A stretch of 64,000 bases of DNA, from assembly GCF_023701695.1 (NCBI RefSeq), contig NZ_JAJOZC010000001.1, positions 5,579,894 to 5,643,893 of the forward strand, given 5' to 3'. Origin of the DNA: Streptomyces sp. RKAG290 (lineage in GTDB: Bacteria; Actinomycetota; Actinomycetes; Streptomycetales; Streptomycetaceae). Position 1 is the stretch's first letter. The number at the start of each line of letters is the position of its first letter. Positions 16,017 to 24,708 of this stretch are shown here, in pieces. Both the position numbers and the translations under genes were made by a program. Under the pieces are notes generated by a model. That model was not told where the DNA came from. It made no database searches and saw nothing but the letters and a program-made list of their open reading frames with translations.

Positions 16017-16811
16017 TCAGAAGGCCGGGCGTTCCGGATCCAGCGCCGCACGGCCTGTGACCGGCGACGATGCCTCGGCGAAGTGGCGCCGCGGGATCCG
16101 CCCGGCGCGGTACGCCAGCCGTCCGCCCGCCACCCCGTGCCGCATCGCGGCGGCCATCAGCTCGGGTTCCTGCGCCCGGGTCACCGCCGAGGCGAGCATC
16201 ACAGCCGCGCACCCCAGCTCCATGGCGAGCGCCGCGTCGGACGCCGTCCCGGCGCCCGCGTCCAGGATGACGGGAACCCGCGCCTGCTCGACGATCAGCT
16301 GGAAGTTGTGCGGATTGCGGATGCCCAGGCCCGAACCGATGGGGGAGCCGAGCGGCATGATCGCCGCACACCCCGCCTCCTGCAGCCGCCGGGCCAGTAC
16401 CGGGTCGTCGTTGGTGTACGGCAGGACGGTGAAGCCGTCGTCCACCAGGGTCTCCGCGGCGTCCAGCAGCTCGATCGGGTCGGGCAGCAGGGTGCGCTCG
16501 TCCGCCACCACCTCCAGCTTGACCCAGTCGGTACCCAGTGCCTCGCGGGCCAGGCGGGCGGTGAGCACGGCCTCGCCGGCCGTGAAGCAGCCCGCGGTGT
16601 TCGGCAGGACCCGGATGGAGAGCCGCTCCAGTACGGAGAGCACGGATCCCTGCACGGTCGGGTCGAGCCGGCGCATCGCGACGGTGGTCAGCTCGGTGCC
16701 GGAGGCGACCAGCGAGCGCTCCAGCACATCGAGACTGGGCGCCCCGCCCGTCCCCATGATCAGCCGGGAGCCGAAAACGGTGTCCCCGAGGGTGAAGACG
16801 TCGTCGGACAT
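16017..16811 (-). CDS. thiG: Thiazole synthase
   Basis: A 264-residue TIM-barrel enzyme that makes the thiamine thiazole phosphate from 1-deoxy-xylulose 5-phosphate, dehydroglycine and ThiS thiocarboxylate. The Schiff-base Lys is in DWVKLEVV; LPNTAGCFTAGEA, MPLGSPIGSGLG and VILDAGAGTASDAA are conserved blocks. ATG 16811 follows GGGAGG. It is 2 nt after the thiS stop in a thiO-thiS-thiG operon under a TPP riboswitch. Confidence 0.95.
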   Translation of the reverse strand: MSDDVFTLGDTVFGSRLIMGTGGAPSLDVLERSLVASGTELTTVAMRRLDPTVQGSVLSVLERLSIRVLPNTAGCFTAGEAVLTARLAREALGTDWVKLEVVADERTLLPDPIELLDAAETLVDDGFTVLPYTNDDPVLARRLQEAGCAAIMPLGSPIGSGLGIRNPHNFQLIVEQARVPVILDAGAGTASDAALAMELGCAAVMLASAVTRAQEPELMAAAMRHGVAGGRLAYRAGRIPRRHFAEASSPVTGRAALDPERPAF

Positions 16812-16813
16812 GG

Positions 16814-17032
16814 TCAGCCTCCCTGGACGGCGGTCAGGACCTCGACCCGGTCGCCGTCGGTGAGTGCGGCGGCGGGCCACTGGCCACGCGGCACGACGGT
16901 CTCGTTCAGCGCGGCGGCGACTCCCGAGGGTGCGCCGGTCAGCGTCGCCACGAGGGCGTCCAGGGTGGTGCCCGCGGCGACGGCGACCCGCTCGCCGTTC
17001 ACGGACACCGAGAGGGAGGTGGGCTGGGTCAT
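16814..17032 (-). CDS. thiS: Sulfur carrier protein ThiS
   Basis: A 72-residue ubiquitin-fold protein ending in the required Gly-Gly (LTAVQGG), whose C-terminus is thiocarboxylated and donates sulfur to ThiG. Its start overlaps the thiO stop by 4 nt. Confidence 0.95.
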   Translation of the reverse strand: MTQPTSLSVSVNGERVAVAAGTTLDALVATLTGAPSGVAAALNETVVPRGQWPAAALTDGDRVEVLTAVQGG

Positions 17033-18210
17033 GCGGGCTGCTCCTGACGTACGGGGGCGGCGGCGAGTGAGAAACGGCCGGGGGAGAAGGGGCGCGCCAC
17101 TTCGGGCAGCTCGCCGCCCGCCAGCAGCTGCCCCATGGCATCGCCGGTGACGGGGGTGAGCAGCACCCCGTTGCGGTGGTGTCCGGTGGCGAGGTGGAGG
17201 CCCGCCAGCGCGGTGCGGCCGAGCAGCGGGGCGTTGTCGGGGGAGGCGGGGCGCAGACCGGCCCGGGTCTCGGTGAGCGGCAGCTCGGTGATGCCGGGCA
17301 CCAGTTCGTGGGCGTCGCGCAGCAGCTCGTACACACCGCCCGCCGTGACGGTGGTGTCCCAGCCCATCTCCTCGCTGGTGGCGCCGATGACCAGCTCGCC
17401 GTTCTCACGCGGCACGAGGTAGACGTGGCTGCCCCGCACCACGGCCCGCACGGTACGGCTGAGGAAGGGGGCGTACGCGGTCGGGACCGTCAGCCGGAGC
17501 ACCTGCCCCTTGACCGGGCGGACGGGCGGCAGGACATGGTCCGGCACCCCCGCGAGCCGCCCGCTGAGGCTGCCCGCGGCCAGCACGACCTGATCGGCCG
17601 GCAGTTCCGTGCCGTCGGCCAGCACGGCGCCGACGGCCCGCTCGCGCAGCACCGAGAGCCGCTCGGCACGGTGGCGGTGGAAGACGACTCCGGCCCGCTC
17701 GCACGCCGTCAGCAGCGCGGCGGCCAGCCGGCGCGGGTCGACCTGGTGGTCCCCGTCCACCCGCAGGCCCCCGCGCACGCCCGGCGCGAGCATCGGCTCC
17801 AGACGGCGGCACTCCCGGCCGGTGAGCCACTCCGACTCCAGCCCCGAGCGGCGCTGCAGCTCGTGCAGTTCCCGCAGATGGGCGCGGTCGTCGGAGTCCA
17901 GCGCGACGGCCAGGGTGCCGCAGGCGCGGAAGCCGATGTCCTGACCGCTCGCCGCCTCCAGTTCGGCCGCGAACGCCGGGTAGCGCGCGGCGGAGGCGAC
18001 ATTGAGACCCAGGAGCATCTCTTCGCCGTAGTGGAGTTCGGTGACGGCGGCCAGCATGCCGGCTGCGACCTGGGCGGCCCCGCCGCCCGGGTCGGGATCG
18101 GCCACCGCCGTGGACAGGCCGCGCTGTGCGGCCCGCCAGGCGGTCACCAGGCCGATGATGCCGCCCCCGATGACGAGGACGTCGGACCCGCTCGTGTGGT
18201 GGCTACGCAT
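17029..18210 (-). CDS. thiO: Glycine oxidase ThiO
   Basis: A 393-residue FAD enzyme that oxidises glycine to dehydroglycine for thiazole formation. N-terminal dinucleotide fold VLVIGGGIIGLVTAWRAA; DAAO-type blocks GGLRVDGDHQVDPRRLA, VRPVKGQVLRL and TGHHRNGVLLTPVTGD. ATG 18210 has GGAGGGG 10 nt upstream, inside the 3' part of the TPP riboswitch, so ligand should block its translation. First gene of thiOSG. Confidence 0.92.
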   Translation of the reverse strand: MRSHHTSGSDVLVIGGGIIGLVTAWRAAQRGLSTAVADPDPGGGAAQVAAGMLAAVTELHYGEEMLLGLNVASAARYPAFAAELEAASGQDIGFRACGTLAVALDSDDRAHLRELHELQRRSGLESEWLTGRECRRLEPMLAPGVRGGLRVDGDHQVDPRRLAAALLTACERAGVVFHRHRAERLSVLRERAVGAVLADGTELPADQVVLAAGSLSGRLAGVPDHVLPPVRPVKGQVLRLTVPTAYAPFLSRTVRAVVRGSHVYLVPRENGELVIGATSEEMGWDTTVTAGGVYELLRDAHELVPGITELPLTETRAGLRPASPDNAPLLGRTALAGLHLATGHHRNGVLLTPVTGDAMGQLLAGGELPEVARPFSPGRFSLAAAPVRQEQPA

Positions 18211-18221
18211 GGGCGTCCAGC

Positions 18222-18312
18222 CCCTCCCTTCGCCGGCATGACCCGGATCAGGTTCGTACGGTCGGAGGCCGTCCAGCCTCCCTCTCAGCCCGGTGCGTCC
18301 GGGCTCCCGCGA
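18222..18312 (-). ncRNA. TPP (thiamine pyrophosphate) riboswitch
   Basis: Minus-strand leader of thiO with the two THI-box signatures: GGGCTGAGAGGG (complement near 18281-18291), and ACCTGATCCGGGTCATGCC followed by GGCGAAGGGAG (18222-18251). The two arms are separated by a small stem GAGGC...GCCTC. The 3' end runs into the thiO ribosome site, so TPP binding should occlude it and shut off translation. Confidence 0.95.
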
Positions 18313-18438
18313 GTGTCTTACGGCTGACACCCTAGACCCCGCCCCCGGGGCGGCGACGTGGTCCCCCGGGAGGGCGGTGGGACGAGCGCGGTGGAGGACT
18401 CCTTTCCTGACGGCGCGTCAGGTGCTTAAGGTGGGTGG

Positions 18439-19695
18439 GTGAGCGAGCAGCAGCGGACACAGCGGCCGGACCGGCAGGCGGAGCGCCGGGTCGTCATCGC
18501 CGGGGCGGGCATGGCGGGTGTGCAGACCGCGGTGGCCTTGCGGGAGCAGGGCTTCACCGGCACCGTCACCCTGATCGGCGCCGAACCCCATCAGCCCTAC
18601 GACCGCCCGCCGCTGTCCAAGGCGGTGCTGCTCGGCAAGGCCGAGGAATCCGCCTTCGACATCGACTTCGAGGGTTTGGACATCGCGCTGCGGCTGGGCT
18701 GCGAAGTCACCGGCGTGCGCGCCGGGGCCCATGAACTGGACACCTCCGAAGGCCCCGTTCCCTACGACGTCCTGGTCATCGCCACCGGCGCCGAACCCGT
18801 CGTCCTCCCCGGTTCCGAGGGAGTGCCCGGCGTCCACCTGCTGCGCACCCTGGACGACGCGGCGCGGCTGCGGCCCGTCCTGGACGCGGGGCACACCGTC
18901 GTGGTCGTCGGCGCGGGCTGGATCGGCGCCGAGTTCGCCACCGCGGCCCGCGCCGCCGGCTGCCGGGTCACCGTCGTCGAAGCCGCCGCCAGGCCCCTCG
19001 CGGGCGCGCTGCCCGCCGAGGTCGCGGCCCCGATGGCCGCCTGGTACGCCGAGATCGGCGCCGACCTCCTCACCGGGGCCCGGGTGGCCCGCGTCGAGCC
19101 CGGCGCCGTGGTGCTGGCGGACGGCCGCACGCTCCCGGCGGACGCGGTCGTCGTCGGGATCGGCGCCCGGCCCGCCACCCGCTGGCTGGAGGGCTCCGGC
19201 GTCGCACTCGGGCCCGACGGATCGGTGACCGCCGACGCCGCGCTGCGCACCTCCCTGCCCGATGTGTACGCCGTCGGCGACTGCGCCTCGTTCCCCTCCG
19301 CGCGCTACGGGGCGCGGCTCCTGGTCCACCACTGGGACAACGCGCTGCAGGGGCCGCGGACCGCTGCCGCCCACGTCATCGGCGCGGCCGGCGAGGACGG
19401 GCCGGAGCCGCCCGCCTACGATCCCGTGCCCTACTTCTGGTCCGAGCAGTTCGGCCGGTTCGTCCAGTACGCGGGCCATCACGGCGGTGCGGACACCCTG
19501 CTGTGGCGCGGCGACCCGGCAGCCGCCGCCTGGTCGGTGTGCTGGCTGCGGGACGGCGTCCTGGTCGCCGTCCTCGCCGTCGGCCGGCCGCGCGACCTGA
19601 TCCAGGGGCGCAAGCTCATCGAGGCGGGCACGCGGCTCGACCCCGGACGGGCCGGCGACCCGTCCGTACCGCTGAAGTCGGCGGCCCCGCAGTAG
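18439..19695 (+). CDS. NAD(P)/FAD-dependent oxidoreductase, ferredoxin-reductase-like
   Basis: A 418-residue pyridine nucleotide-disulfide family flavoprotein. FAD fold VVIAGAGMAGVQTAVAL, PYDRPPLSK block, NAD(P) fold VVVVGAGWIGAEFA, and the second FAD motif DVYAVGDCASFP. A C-terminal reductase domain (about 330-400) as in rubredoxin, putidaredoxin or rhodocoxin reductases is present. Divergent from the thiO leader. Its redox partner is not encoded next to it; the substrate is unknown. Confidence 0.85.
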   Translation: MSEQQRTQRPDRQAERRVVIAGAGMAGVQTAVALREQGFTGTVTLIGAEPHQPYDRPPLSKAVLLGKAEESAFDIDFEGLDIALRLGCEVTGVRAGAHELDTSEGPVPYDVLVIATGAEPVVLPGSEGVPGVHLLRTLDDAARLRPVLDAGHTVVVVGAGWIGAEFATAARAAGCRVTVVEAAARPLAGALPAEVAAPMAAWYAEIGADLLTGARVARVEPGAVVLADGRTLPADAVVVGIGARPATRWLEGSGVALGPDGSVTADAALRTSLPDVYAVGDCASFPSARYGARLLVHHWDNALQGPRTAAAHVIGAAGEDGPEPPAYDPVPYFWSEQFGRFVQYAGHHGGADTLLWRGDPAAAAWSVCWLRDGVLVAVLAVGRPRDLIQGRKLIEAGTRLDPGRAGDPSVPLKSAAPQ

Positions 19696-19771
19696 GCCCG
19701 CGGGCAGCGGCGGGGACCTGAAGGGCTGAGTCCGGGTATCGGCTGTCGGTCCGGGATGGCAGGCTTGTCCT

Positions 19772-20137
19772 GTGACCGAGATTGACGCAAAGATCGATGC
19801 TCTCGTCCCTGCCTGGCTCCACCTTCCTGACATCGCCGAATTGTTCGATGTCCAGGTGACGCGTGTGCGGCAGCTGGTCAAGGAGGGCCAGCTGATTGCC
19901 GTACGACGTGGTGAGAACCGGGCCCTCCAGGTGCCTGCTGCCTTCATCGACGGCGACAAGGTGGTCAAGGGCCTTTCGGGGACCCTGACGCTCCTGAGGG
20001 ACGACGGCTACTCCGACGAGGAGATGCTGGAATGGCTCTTCACTCCCGACCCGAGCCTGCCGGGCACGCCCGCGCAGGCGCTGAGTGAGAATCGTGGCAC
20101 GGAGGTGAAGCGCCGCGCCCAGGCGCTCGCCGTCTGA
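19772..20137 (+). CDS. Rv2175c-family DNA-binding protein
   Basis: A 121-residue winged-helix protein. HTH near residues 18-45 (DIAELFDVQVTRVRQLVKEGQ), then the family blocks LSGTLTLLRDDGY, EWLFTPDPSLPG and the C-terminal VKRRAQALA. M. tuberculosis Rv2175c binds DNA and is phosphorylated by PknL on a Thr in an N-terminal extension; this protein starts almost at the HTH and lacks that extension. The PknL-like kinase lies 3.9 kb away. Probable weak or leaderless promoter (CAGGCT, 6 nt before GTG). Targets unknown. Confidence 0.85.
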   Translation: MTEIDAKIDALVPAWLHLPDIAELFDVQVTRVRQLVKEGQLIAVRRGENRALQVPAAFIDGDKVVKGLSGTLTLLRDDGYSDEEMLEWLFTPDPSLPGTPAQALSENRGTEVKRRAQALAV

Positions 20138-20154
20138 CCGACAGCCGTACAGGG

Positions 20155-20183
20155 GATGCGGGCCGCGCAGTGCGGCCCGCATC
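20155..20183 (+). terminator. Hairpin terminator between the Rv2175c-like gene and thiE
   Basis: Perfect 12-bp stem gatgcgggccgc / gcggcccgcatc with 5-nt loop, 17 nt after the stop. It separates the regulator gene from thiE. Confidence 0.75.
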
Positions 20184-20233
20184 GCCTCCGCACGACCGAC
20201 CGACCTTCATCGCTCTCCCGGGGGAACCGCACC

Positions 20234-20887
20234 ATGTCCACGCCTCGCGCGCTGCTGTCCGACGCCCGGCTCTACCTGTGCACGGATGCCCGCAGGCGCC
20301 AGGGCGACCTGCCCGAGTTCCTCGACGCCGTCCTCTCCGGCGGCGTGGACATCGTCCAGCTGCGCGACAAGGGGATGGAGGCGGCCGAGGAGCTCGAACA
20401 CCTCGCGGTGTTCGCCGACGCCTGCAGGCGTCACGGCAAGCTCCTCGCGGTCAACGACCGGGCCGACGTCGCCCACGCCATCGGCTCCGACGTGCTGCAC
20501 CTGGGCCAGGGGGACCTGCCGGTCCCGGCCGCCCGCGCGATCGTCGGCCAGGACGTGGTCATCGGCCGTTCCACGCACGCCGAGGCCGAGGTCGACGCCG
20601 CCGCCGCCGAGCCCGGTGTGGACTACTTCTGCACCGGCCCCTGCTGGCCCACCCCGACCAAGCCGGGCCGGCACGCACCCGGCCTGGACCTCGTCCGCTA
20701 CACCGCCTCGCTGGCCCCCGCACGTCCGTGGTTCGCCATCGGCGGGATCGACGCCGGCAACCTCGACGAGGTGCTGGACGCCGGCGCGCGCCGGGTCGTC
20801 GTCGTACGGGCCGTCACCGAGGCGACGGATCCCGCTGCCGCCGCCGCTGAGCTGGCCAAAAGGGTCCGGGCGCGCGCCGAGGCGTGA
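20234..20887 (+). CDS. thiE: Thiamine-phosphate synthase
   Basis: A 217-residue TIM-barrel enzyme joining HMP-PP and thiazole phosphate to thiamine phosphate. Conserved blocks: IVQLRDKGM (substrate Gln/Arg/Lys), LLAVNDRADVA, VIGRSTHAEAE, GPCWPTPTKPG and IGGIDAGN. Start ATG 20234 follows GGGGGAA. No riboswitch precedes it, unlike thiOSG, so it seems to be controlled separately. Confidence 0.93.
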   Translation: MSTPRALLSDARLYLCTDARRRQGDLPEFLDAVLSGGVDIVQLRDKGMEAAEELEHLAVFADACRRHGKLLAVNDRADVAHAIGSDVLHLGQGDLPVPAARAIVGQDVVIGRSTHAEAEVDAAAAEPGVDYFCTGPCWPTPTKPGRHAPGLDLVRYTASLAPARPWFAIGGIDAGNLDEVLDAGARRVVVVRAVTEATDPAAAAAELAKRVRARAEA

Positions 20888-20991
20888 TCCGGCGGGAGCC
20901 GTGCCCGGGCAGTCCGGGCGGCGTGTTTGGGACAAGAGTGTCCGAAGCGTGGACAAGTACCGGTCAATTCGGGCAAATCGCGCCGGTTCGG

Positions 20992-21020
20992 TTGGGTGGC
21001 TGGCGCGCCCTGGTTAACCT
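20992..21020 (+). promoter_or_regulatory. metF promoter giving a leaderless transcript
   Basis: A -35 TTGGGT (20992-20997), 17-nt spacer, and -10 TAACCT (21015-21020), with only 6 nt to the metF ATG and no Shine-Dalgarno sequence. Transcription should begin at or beside the A of the ATG. Confidence 0.65.
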
Positions 21021-21026
21021 GCCGGT

Positions 21027-21944
21027 ATGGCCCTTGGCACATCCTCCACCAGGACAGATCACGCGCGCACCGTGCGTGAGATGCTCGCGACCGGCAAGAC
21101 CTCGTACTCGTTCGAATTCTGGGCGCCCAAGACCGAGAAGGGCGAGCGCAATCTCTGGAACGCGCTGCGCCGGGTCGAGGCGATGGGGCCCAGCTTCGTC
21201 TCGGTGACGTACGGGGCCGGTGGTTCCACCCGGGCCGGAACGGTGAAGGCGACCCAGGACATCGCCGCCGAGTCCACCCTCACCCCGGTGGCGCACCTCA
21301 CGGCGGTCAACCACTCCATCGCCGAGCTGCGCAACATGGTCGGCCAGTACGCGGACGCCGGGATCAGGAACATCCTCGCCGTGCGCGGAGACCCGCCCGG
21401 CGACCCGATGGGCCCGTGGGTCGAGCACCCGCAGGGTGTGCGCTACGCGGCCGACCTGGTCCGGCTGATCAAGGAGGCCGGCGATTTCTGTGTCGGCGTC
21501 GCGGCATTCCCGGAGATGCATCCGCGCTCTGCCGACTGGGACACCGACATCCGGCATTTCGTGGACAAGTGCCGTGCCGGTGCCGACTATGCGATCACGC
21601 AGATGTTCTTCGACCCCGAGGATTATCTGCGTATGCGTGACCGGGTGGTCGCTGCGGGTTGCGACACCCCGGTCATTCCTGAGGTGATGCCCCTCACCAG
21701 CGTCCGCCAATTGGAGCGTTTCGCGCAGCTCAGCAACGCGACCGTGCCCGCATCCCTGAAAGAACGCATCCTCGCCGCCAAGGACGACCCCATCGCTGTA
21801 CGCTCCATTGGCATCGACTTCGCAACGCAGTTCTGCGCGAAGCTGCTTTCCGAGGGCGTCCCCGGACTGCACTTCATCACGTTGAACAACTCGACCGCGA
21901 CGCTCGAGATCTACGAAAATCTCGGACTGCATAAGCAGTCGTGA
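21027..21944 (+). CDS. metF: Methylenetetrahydrofolate reductase
   Basis: A 305-residue FAD enzyme that reduces 5,10-methylene-THF to 5-methyl-THF for methionine synthesis. Conserved blocks: SYSFEFWAPK (catalytic Glu), VSVTYGAGGSTR, VAHLTAVNHS, RNILAVRGDPPGD, VGVAAFPEMHPRS and ADYAITQMFFD. The start is set by the leaderless promoter. Monocistronic, followed by an unrelated membrane protein. Confidence 0.95.
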   Translation: MALGTSSTRTDHARTVREMLATGKTSYSFEFWAPKTEKGERNLWNALRRVEAMGPSFVSVTYGAGGSTRAGTVKATQDIAAESTLTPVAHLTAVNHSIAELRNMVGQYADAGIRNILAVRGDPPGDPMGPWVEHPQGVRYAADLVRLIKEAGDFCVGVAAFPEMHPRSADWDTDIRHFVDKCRAGADYAITQMFFDPEDYLRMRDRVVAAGCDTPVIPEVMPLTSVRQLERFAQLSNATVPASLKERILAAKDDPIAVRSIGIDFATQFCAKLLSEGVPGLHFITLNNSTATLEIYENLGLHKQS

Positions 21945-21994
21945 CCGGCCGTACCCGCCACGATCCGGGGCGGTGGCCGTAGAAGGGGGCGGGC

Positions 21995-22924
21995 ATGGGC
22001 TGGACGGTCCTCTACATCGCGTTCGGCATCGTTGCGCTGTGGCTGCTCGGTGAGGTGCTGCTGCAGTACAAGGCGCGCCTGCGCTGGCGTCTGCTCGCCT
22101 TCACCGGGTTCCTCGTGGTGGTCATCGGTGTCCTGATGCCGTCCGTGCCCGTCATCGCCCTCGGCGCGGTCGCCTTCGCGACCGGCCAGACGTACGTCAC
22201 GCTCTCCTTCCGGCGGGGCTTCTCGACCGGCTGGGCCATAGGGGGCAGCCCCGGCGCGAGCCGTCGCCGCCGCGGGGGTGCCGCCGACCGGGAGCCCCGT
22301 CTCCAGGTCTCGGACCTGGAGACGGAGTACGACCGCGGCGCACCCGCGGAACCCCTCTCCGCCCCGGTGAACCCGGCGGCCGCGGTCTACGAGCCGGAGC
22401 CGCTGCCGGACGACACCGGGCAGTACGGCATCTACACCGATCCCCTGCCCCAGCAGGAGCAGCACCAGGAGCCCCCGCAGCCCCAGGGCCAGCCGCAGTA
22501 CGCCGCCTACGACCCGTACACGGACTACTCCGCGTACCCGGCGCAGGGCCAGGACACGTACGGCGGCCAGGACACCTATGCGGGCCAGGACGCCTATGCC
22601 GGCGCCGGGCAGTACGACTACGGCACGGACCAGCAGCAGTACGCCGCGTACTCCGACCCGTACATCGGCACCACCACCGGCACCCCGCAGTACGGCACGT
22701 ACGACAGCTACGGGAACCACGACAGCTACGGCGGCCAGCAGCAGTACGCCGACCCGTACGCCCAGTCCCAGCAGTACGCCCCCGAGACCCCGCCGGGCGG
22801 CGTCTGGGTGCCGCAGCAGCGCGAGGGCGAGCACTACCCGCCGATGCCCCCGGAACAGCCCGCCCAGCCGGCCCCGTACCCGAACGGCTACGACACCGGC
22901 CACAACGACCAGTACCGCTACTGA
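21995..22924 (+). CDS. Membrane protein with Tyr/Gln/Pro-rich low-complexity cytoplasmic tail (unknown function)
   Basis: A 309-residue protein I cannot assign. Residues 1-75 contain two or three TM helices (VLYIAFGIVALWLLGEVLL; LLAFTGFLVVVIGVLM; VIALGAVAFATG), followed by a basic stretch SRRRRGG. The remaining 200 residues are low complexity, rich in Tyr, Gln, Asp, Pro and Gly, with near repeats such as QDTYGGQDTYAGQDAYAG and many QQYA units. Such a tail may phase-separate or bind SH3/WW-like partners, but this is inference. GAAGGGGG precedes ATG 21995. Conserved in Streptomyces at this position next to metF. Confidence 0.75.
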   Translation: MGWTVLYIAFGIVALWLLGEVLLQYKARLRWRLLAFTGFLVVVIGVLMPSVPVIALGAVAFATGQTYVTLSFRRGFSTGWAIGGSPGASRRRRGGAADREPRLQVSDLETEYDRGAPAEPLSAPVNPAAAVYEPEPLPDDTGQYGIYTDPLPQQEQHQEPPQPQGQPQYAAYDPYTDYSAYPAQGQDTYGGQDTYAGQDAYAGAGQYDYGTDQQQYAAYSDPYIGTTTGTPQYGTYDSYGNHDSYGGQQQYADPYAQSQQYAPETPPGGVWVPQQREGEHYPPMPPEQPAQPAPYPNGYDTGHNDQYRY

Positions 22925-22958
22925 CCGACCCGAAGCCGGCCGCCAGGGCCGTTCAGGG

Positions 22959-23044
22959 AAGCCTGCCGGCAGGGCCGATCAAGCCCGTCCGGCCTCCCGA
23001 AGCCCTGAAGCCTGCCGGCAGGGCCAACCAATCAAGCCCGTCCG
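22959..23044. repeat. Two direct copies of a GC-rich intergenic repeat
   Basis: Copies at 22959-22993 and 23008-23044 share AAGCCTGCCGGCAGGGCC and ATCAAGCCCGTCCGGC, and the second continues into GATTGAGGAC. The core CCTGCCGGCAGG is a perfect palindrome. Sequences of the CCCGTCCGGCGATTGAGGAC type are frequent between Streptomyces genes. The whole 22925-23159 gap has no gene. Confidence 0.7.
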
Positions 23045-23159
23045 GCGATTGAGGACGAAGCGGCCACCCGGTCGCACCCGGCACCCGCCCGTCCCGGCCA
23101 CCGCACCGGTATCCGGCCACCGCACTGCCATCCGCACGCGCCACGCCCGCCGGCGCCCC

Positions 23160-24677
23160 TCACCGGGAGCCGCGGAACCCGTCCCCCTCGACGATGAGCC
23201 CCGCGACCAACGCCCCTGACATCCCCGCGTGTGCCAGCCCGCCGCCAGGGTGCGACCAGCCGCCCGCGAGCAACAGACCAGGCACCCGCGTGCGGTTACC
23301 CGCGTGCAGGTACCCGCCCCCGGCCCCGGCCAGCGCGGGCGGCGGAACCGAGCCCCCCTCCGCGCCGGTCTCCGTGGCCGTCTCCGCGGGCGTCCGCACC
23401 TCCGCGTGGAGCACCCGGTCCCGCAAGCCGGGCACGGCCGCACCCGCCGCGTCGATCAGGGTGTCCGCGTACCTCGCCCGCAACGCCGCGTCCGTCCAGT
23501 CCACCGGACCGTGCGGAGCGACCGTCGCCATCAGCGTCACGGCCTCGTGGGCCGCGTCGGGGCGGGTCGACGGGTCATCGGGGCGCAGCACCGTGACGGT
23601 GGGGTGCTCGGCGGGCCGGCCCCCGAACACCGCCGCCCGCTCGGCCGCCCCGTCCGCCGGATGCACCAGCGTCCGGTGCACGGCATCCGCCGGCCGGGCG
23701 CCGCGCAGGGAGAGCAGGACCAGGAACCGGCCCGCCGCCCCACCGCCTTCCGGCCCGGGCCCAGCAGCCACGTCACCGTCCTGCCGGAGGTCCTGACCGG
23801 GCACCAGCCCCGGATGCGGCCGGGCACCCAGCACCACGTGGCCGGCCTCCGCGACCGTCCCGTCCGCCAGCTCCACGCCCGCCGCCCTGCCGTCCTTCTC
23901 GACGATCCGGACCACCTCGGCACCGAGGACGAACTCCACCTTCCGCGCCAGGCACCGCTCGTACACCGCCTGTGCCAGCGCCCGCATGCCGCCGATGACG
24001 TACCAGCTGCCGAACGTCTCCTCCATGTACGGCAGCAGGGCCGCGCTCGCCGGGGCGTGCAGCGGATCCAGGCCGTAGGACAGTGCGTACCCGTCCAGGA
24101 GGGCGGCCAGCCGTGGGTCCGTCAGCTCCCAGGCCCCGATCTCCGCCACCGTGGCCGCCTGCCGGGCCGGGCGCAGCAGCCGGCGTCGTACCTGCGCCGG
24201 GTAGGGGTCGCGGGCCAGCACCTGCCGGTCGGGGCGCAGCGGCTCCTCCAGCAACGGCCGCCGGGACCGGTCCCACGTCTCCCCGGCCCGGTCGAGGAAC
24301 GCGCCCCAGCTCTCGCCGGCACCGTCCCCGAGCGCGGTGTCCAGAGCCGCGACGACCCCGGCCCGCGAGGCGTTCGGCAGCGACACCGCGGTGCCGTCCG
24401 CGAAGACGTGGCGGCTCGCCGGATCGACCTGGGTCAGGGTCACGCACCGCTCCAGCGGCTCCTTGCCGGTCTTCACGAACAGGTCGCGGTAGACGGCGGG
24501 AAGATGCAGGAGGGAGGGCCCGGTGTCGAACGCGAAGCCGTCCCGGGCATGGCGGCCGACCGAGCCGCCGAAGGTCTCCGACCGCTCGTACACCGTCACC
24601 CGGTGGCCTGCCACGGCCAGCCGGGCCGCCGCCGACATCGCGCCCATGCCGGCGCCGATCACCGCAATACGTGCCAT
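23160..24677 (-). CDS. CrtI-like FAD-dependent oxidoreductase (phytoene desaturase family)
   Basis: About 505 residues. N-terminal FAD fold RIAVIGAGMGAMSAAARLA, the CrtI block TFGGSVGRHARDGFAFDTGPS, and a C-terminal FAD motif LLLAGGWSHPGGGLAHAG. The family includes carotenoid desaturases and many uncharacterised actinobacterial oxidoreductases. No phytoene synthase or other crt gene is nearby, so a carotenoid role should not be assumed. ATG 24677 is chosen over an upstream in-frame start because the FAD motif begins at its third residue. Confidence 0.8.
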   Translation of the reverse strand: MARIAVIGAGMGAMSAAARLAVAGHRVTVYERSETFGGSVGRHARDGFAFDTGPSLLHLPAVYRDLFVKTGKEPLERCVTLTQVDPASRHVFADGTAVSLPNASRAGVVAALDTALGDGAGESWGAFLDRAGETWDRSRRPLLEEPLRPDRQVLARDPYPAQVRRRLLRPARQAATVAEIGAWELTDPRLAALLDGYALSYGLDPLHAPASAALLPYMEETFGSWYVIGGMRALAQAVYERCLARKVEFVLGAEVVRIVEKDGRAAGVELADGTVAEAGHVVLGARPHPGLVPGQDLRQDGDVAAGPGPEGGGAAGRFLVLLSLRGARPADAVHRTLVHPADGAAERAAVFGGRPAEHPTVTVLRPDDPSTRPDAAHEAVTLMATVAPHGPVDWTDAALRARYADTLIDAAGAAVPGLRDRVLHAEVRTPAETATETGAEGGSVPPPALAGAGGGYLHAGNRTRVPGLLLAGGWSHPGGGLAHAGMSGALVAGLIVEGDGFRGSR

Positions 24678-24708
24678 GGCAGCGACCTTAACGGCCGCCA
24701 CCGACAGC

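Noticed and set aside
23160..24677. Carotenoid biosynthesis cluster
   Set aside because: Only one CrtI-like oxidoreductase is present; no phytoene synthase or other crt gene lies nearby.
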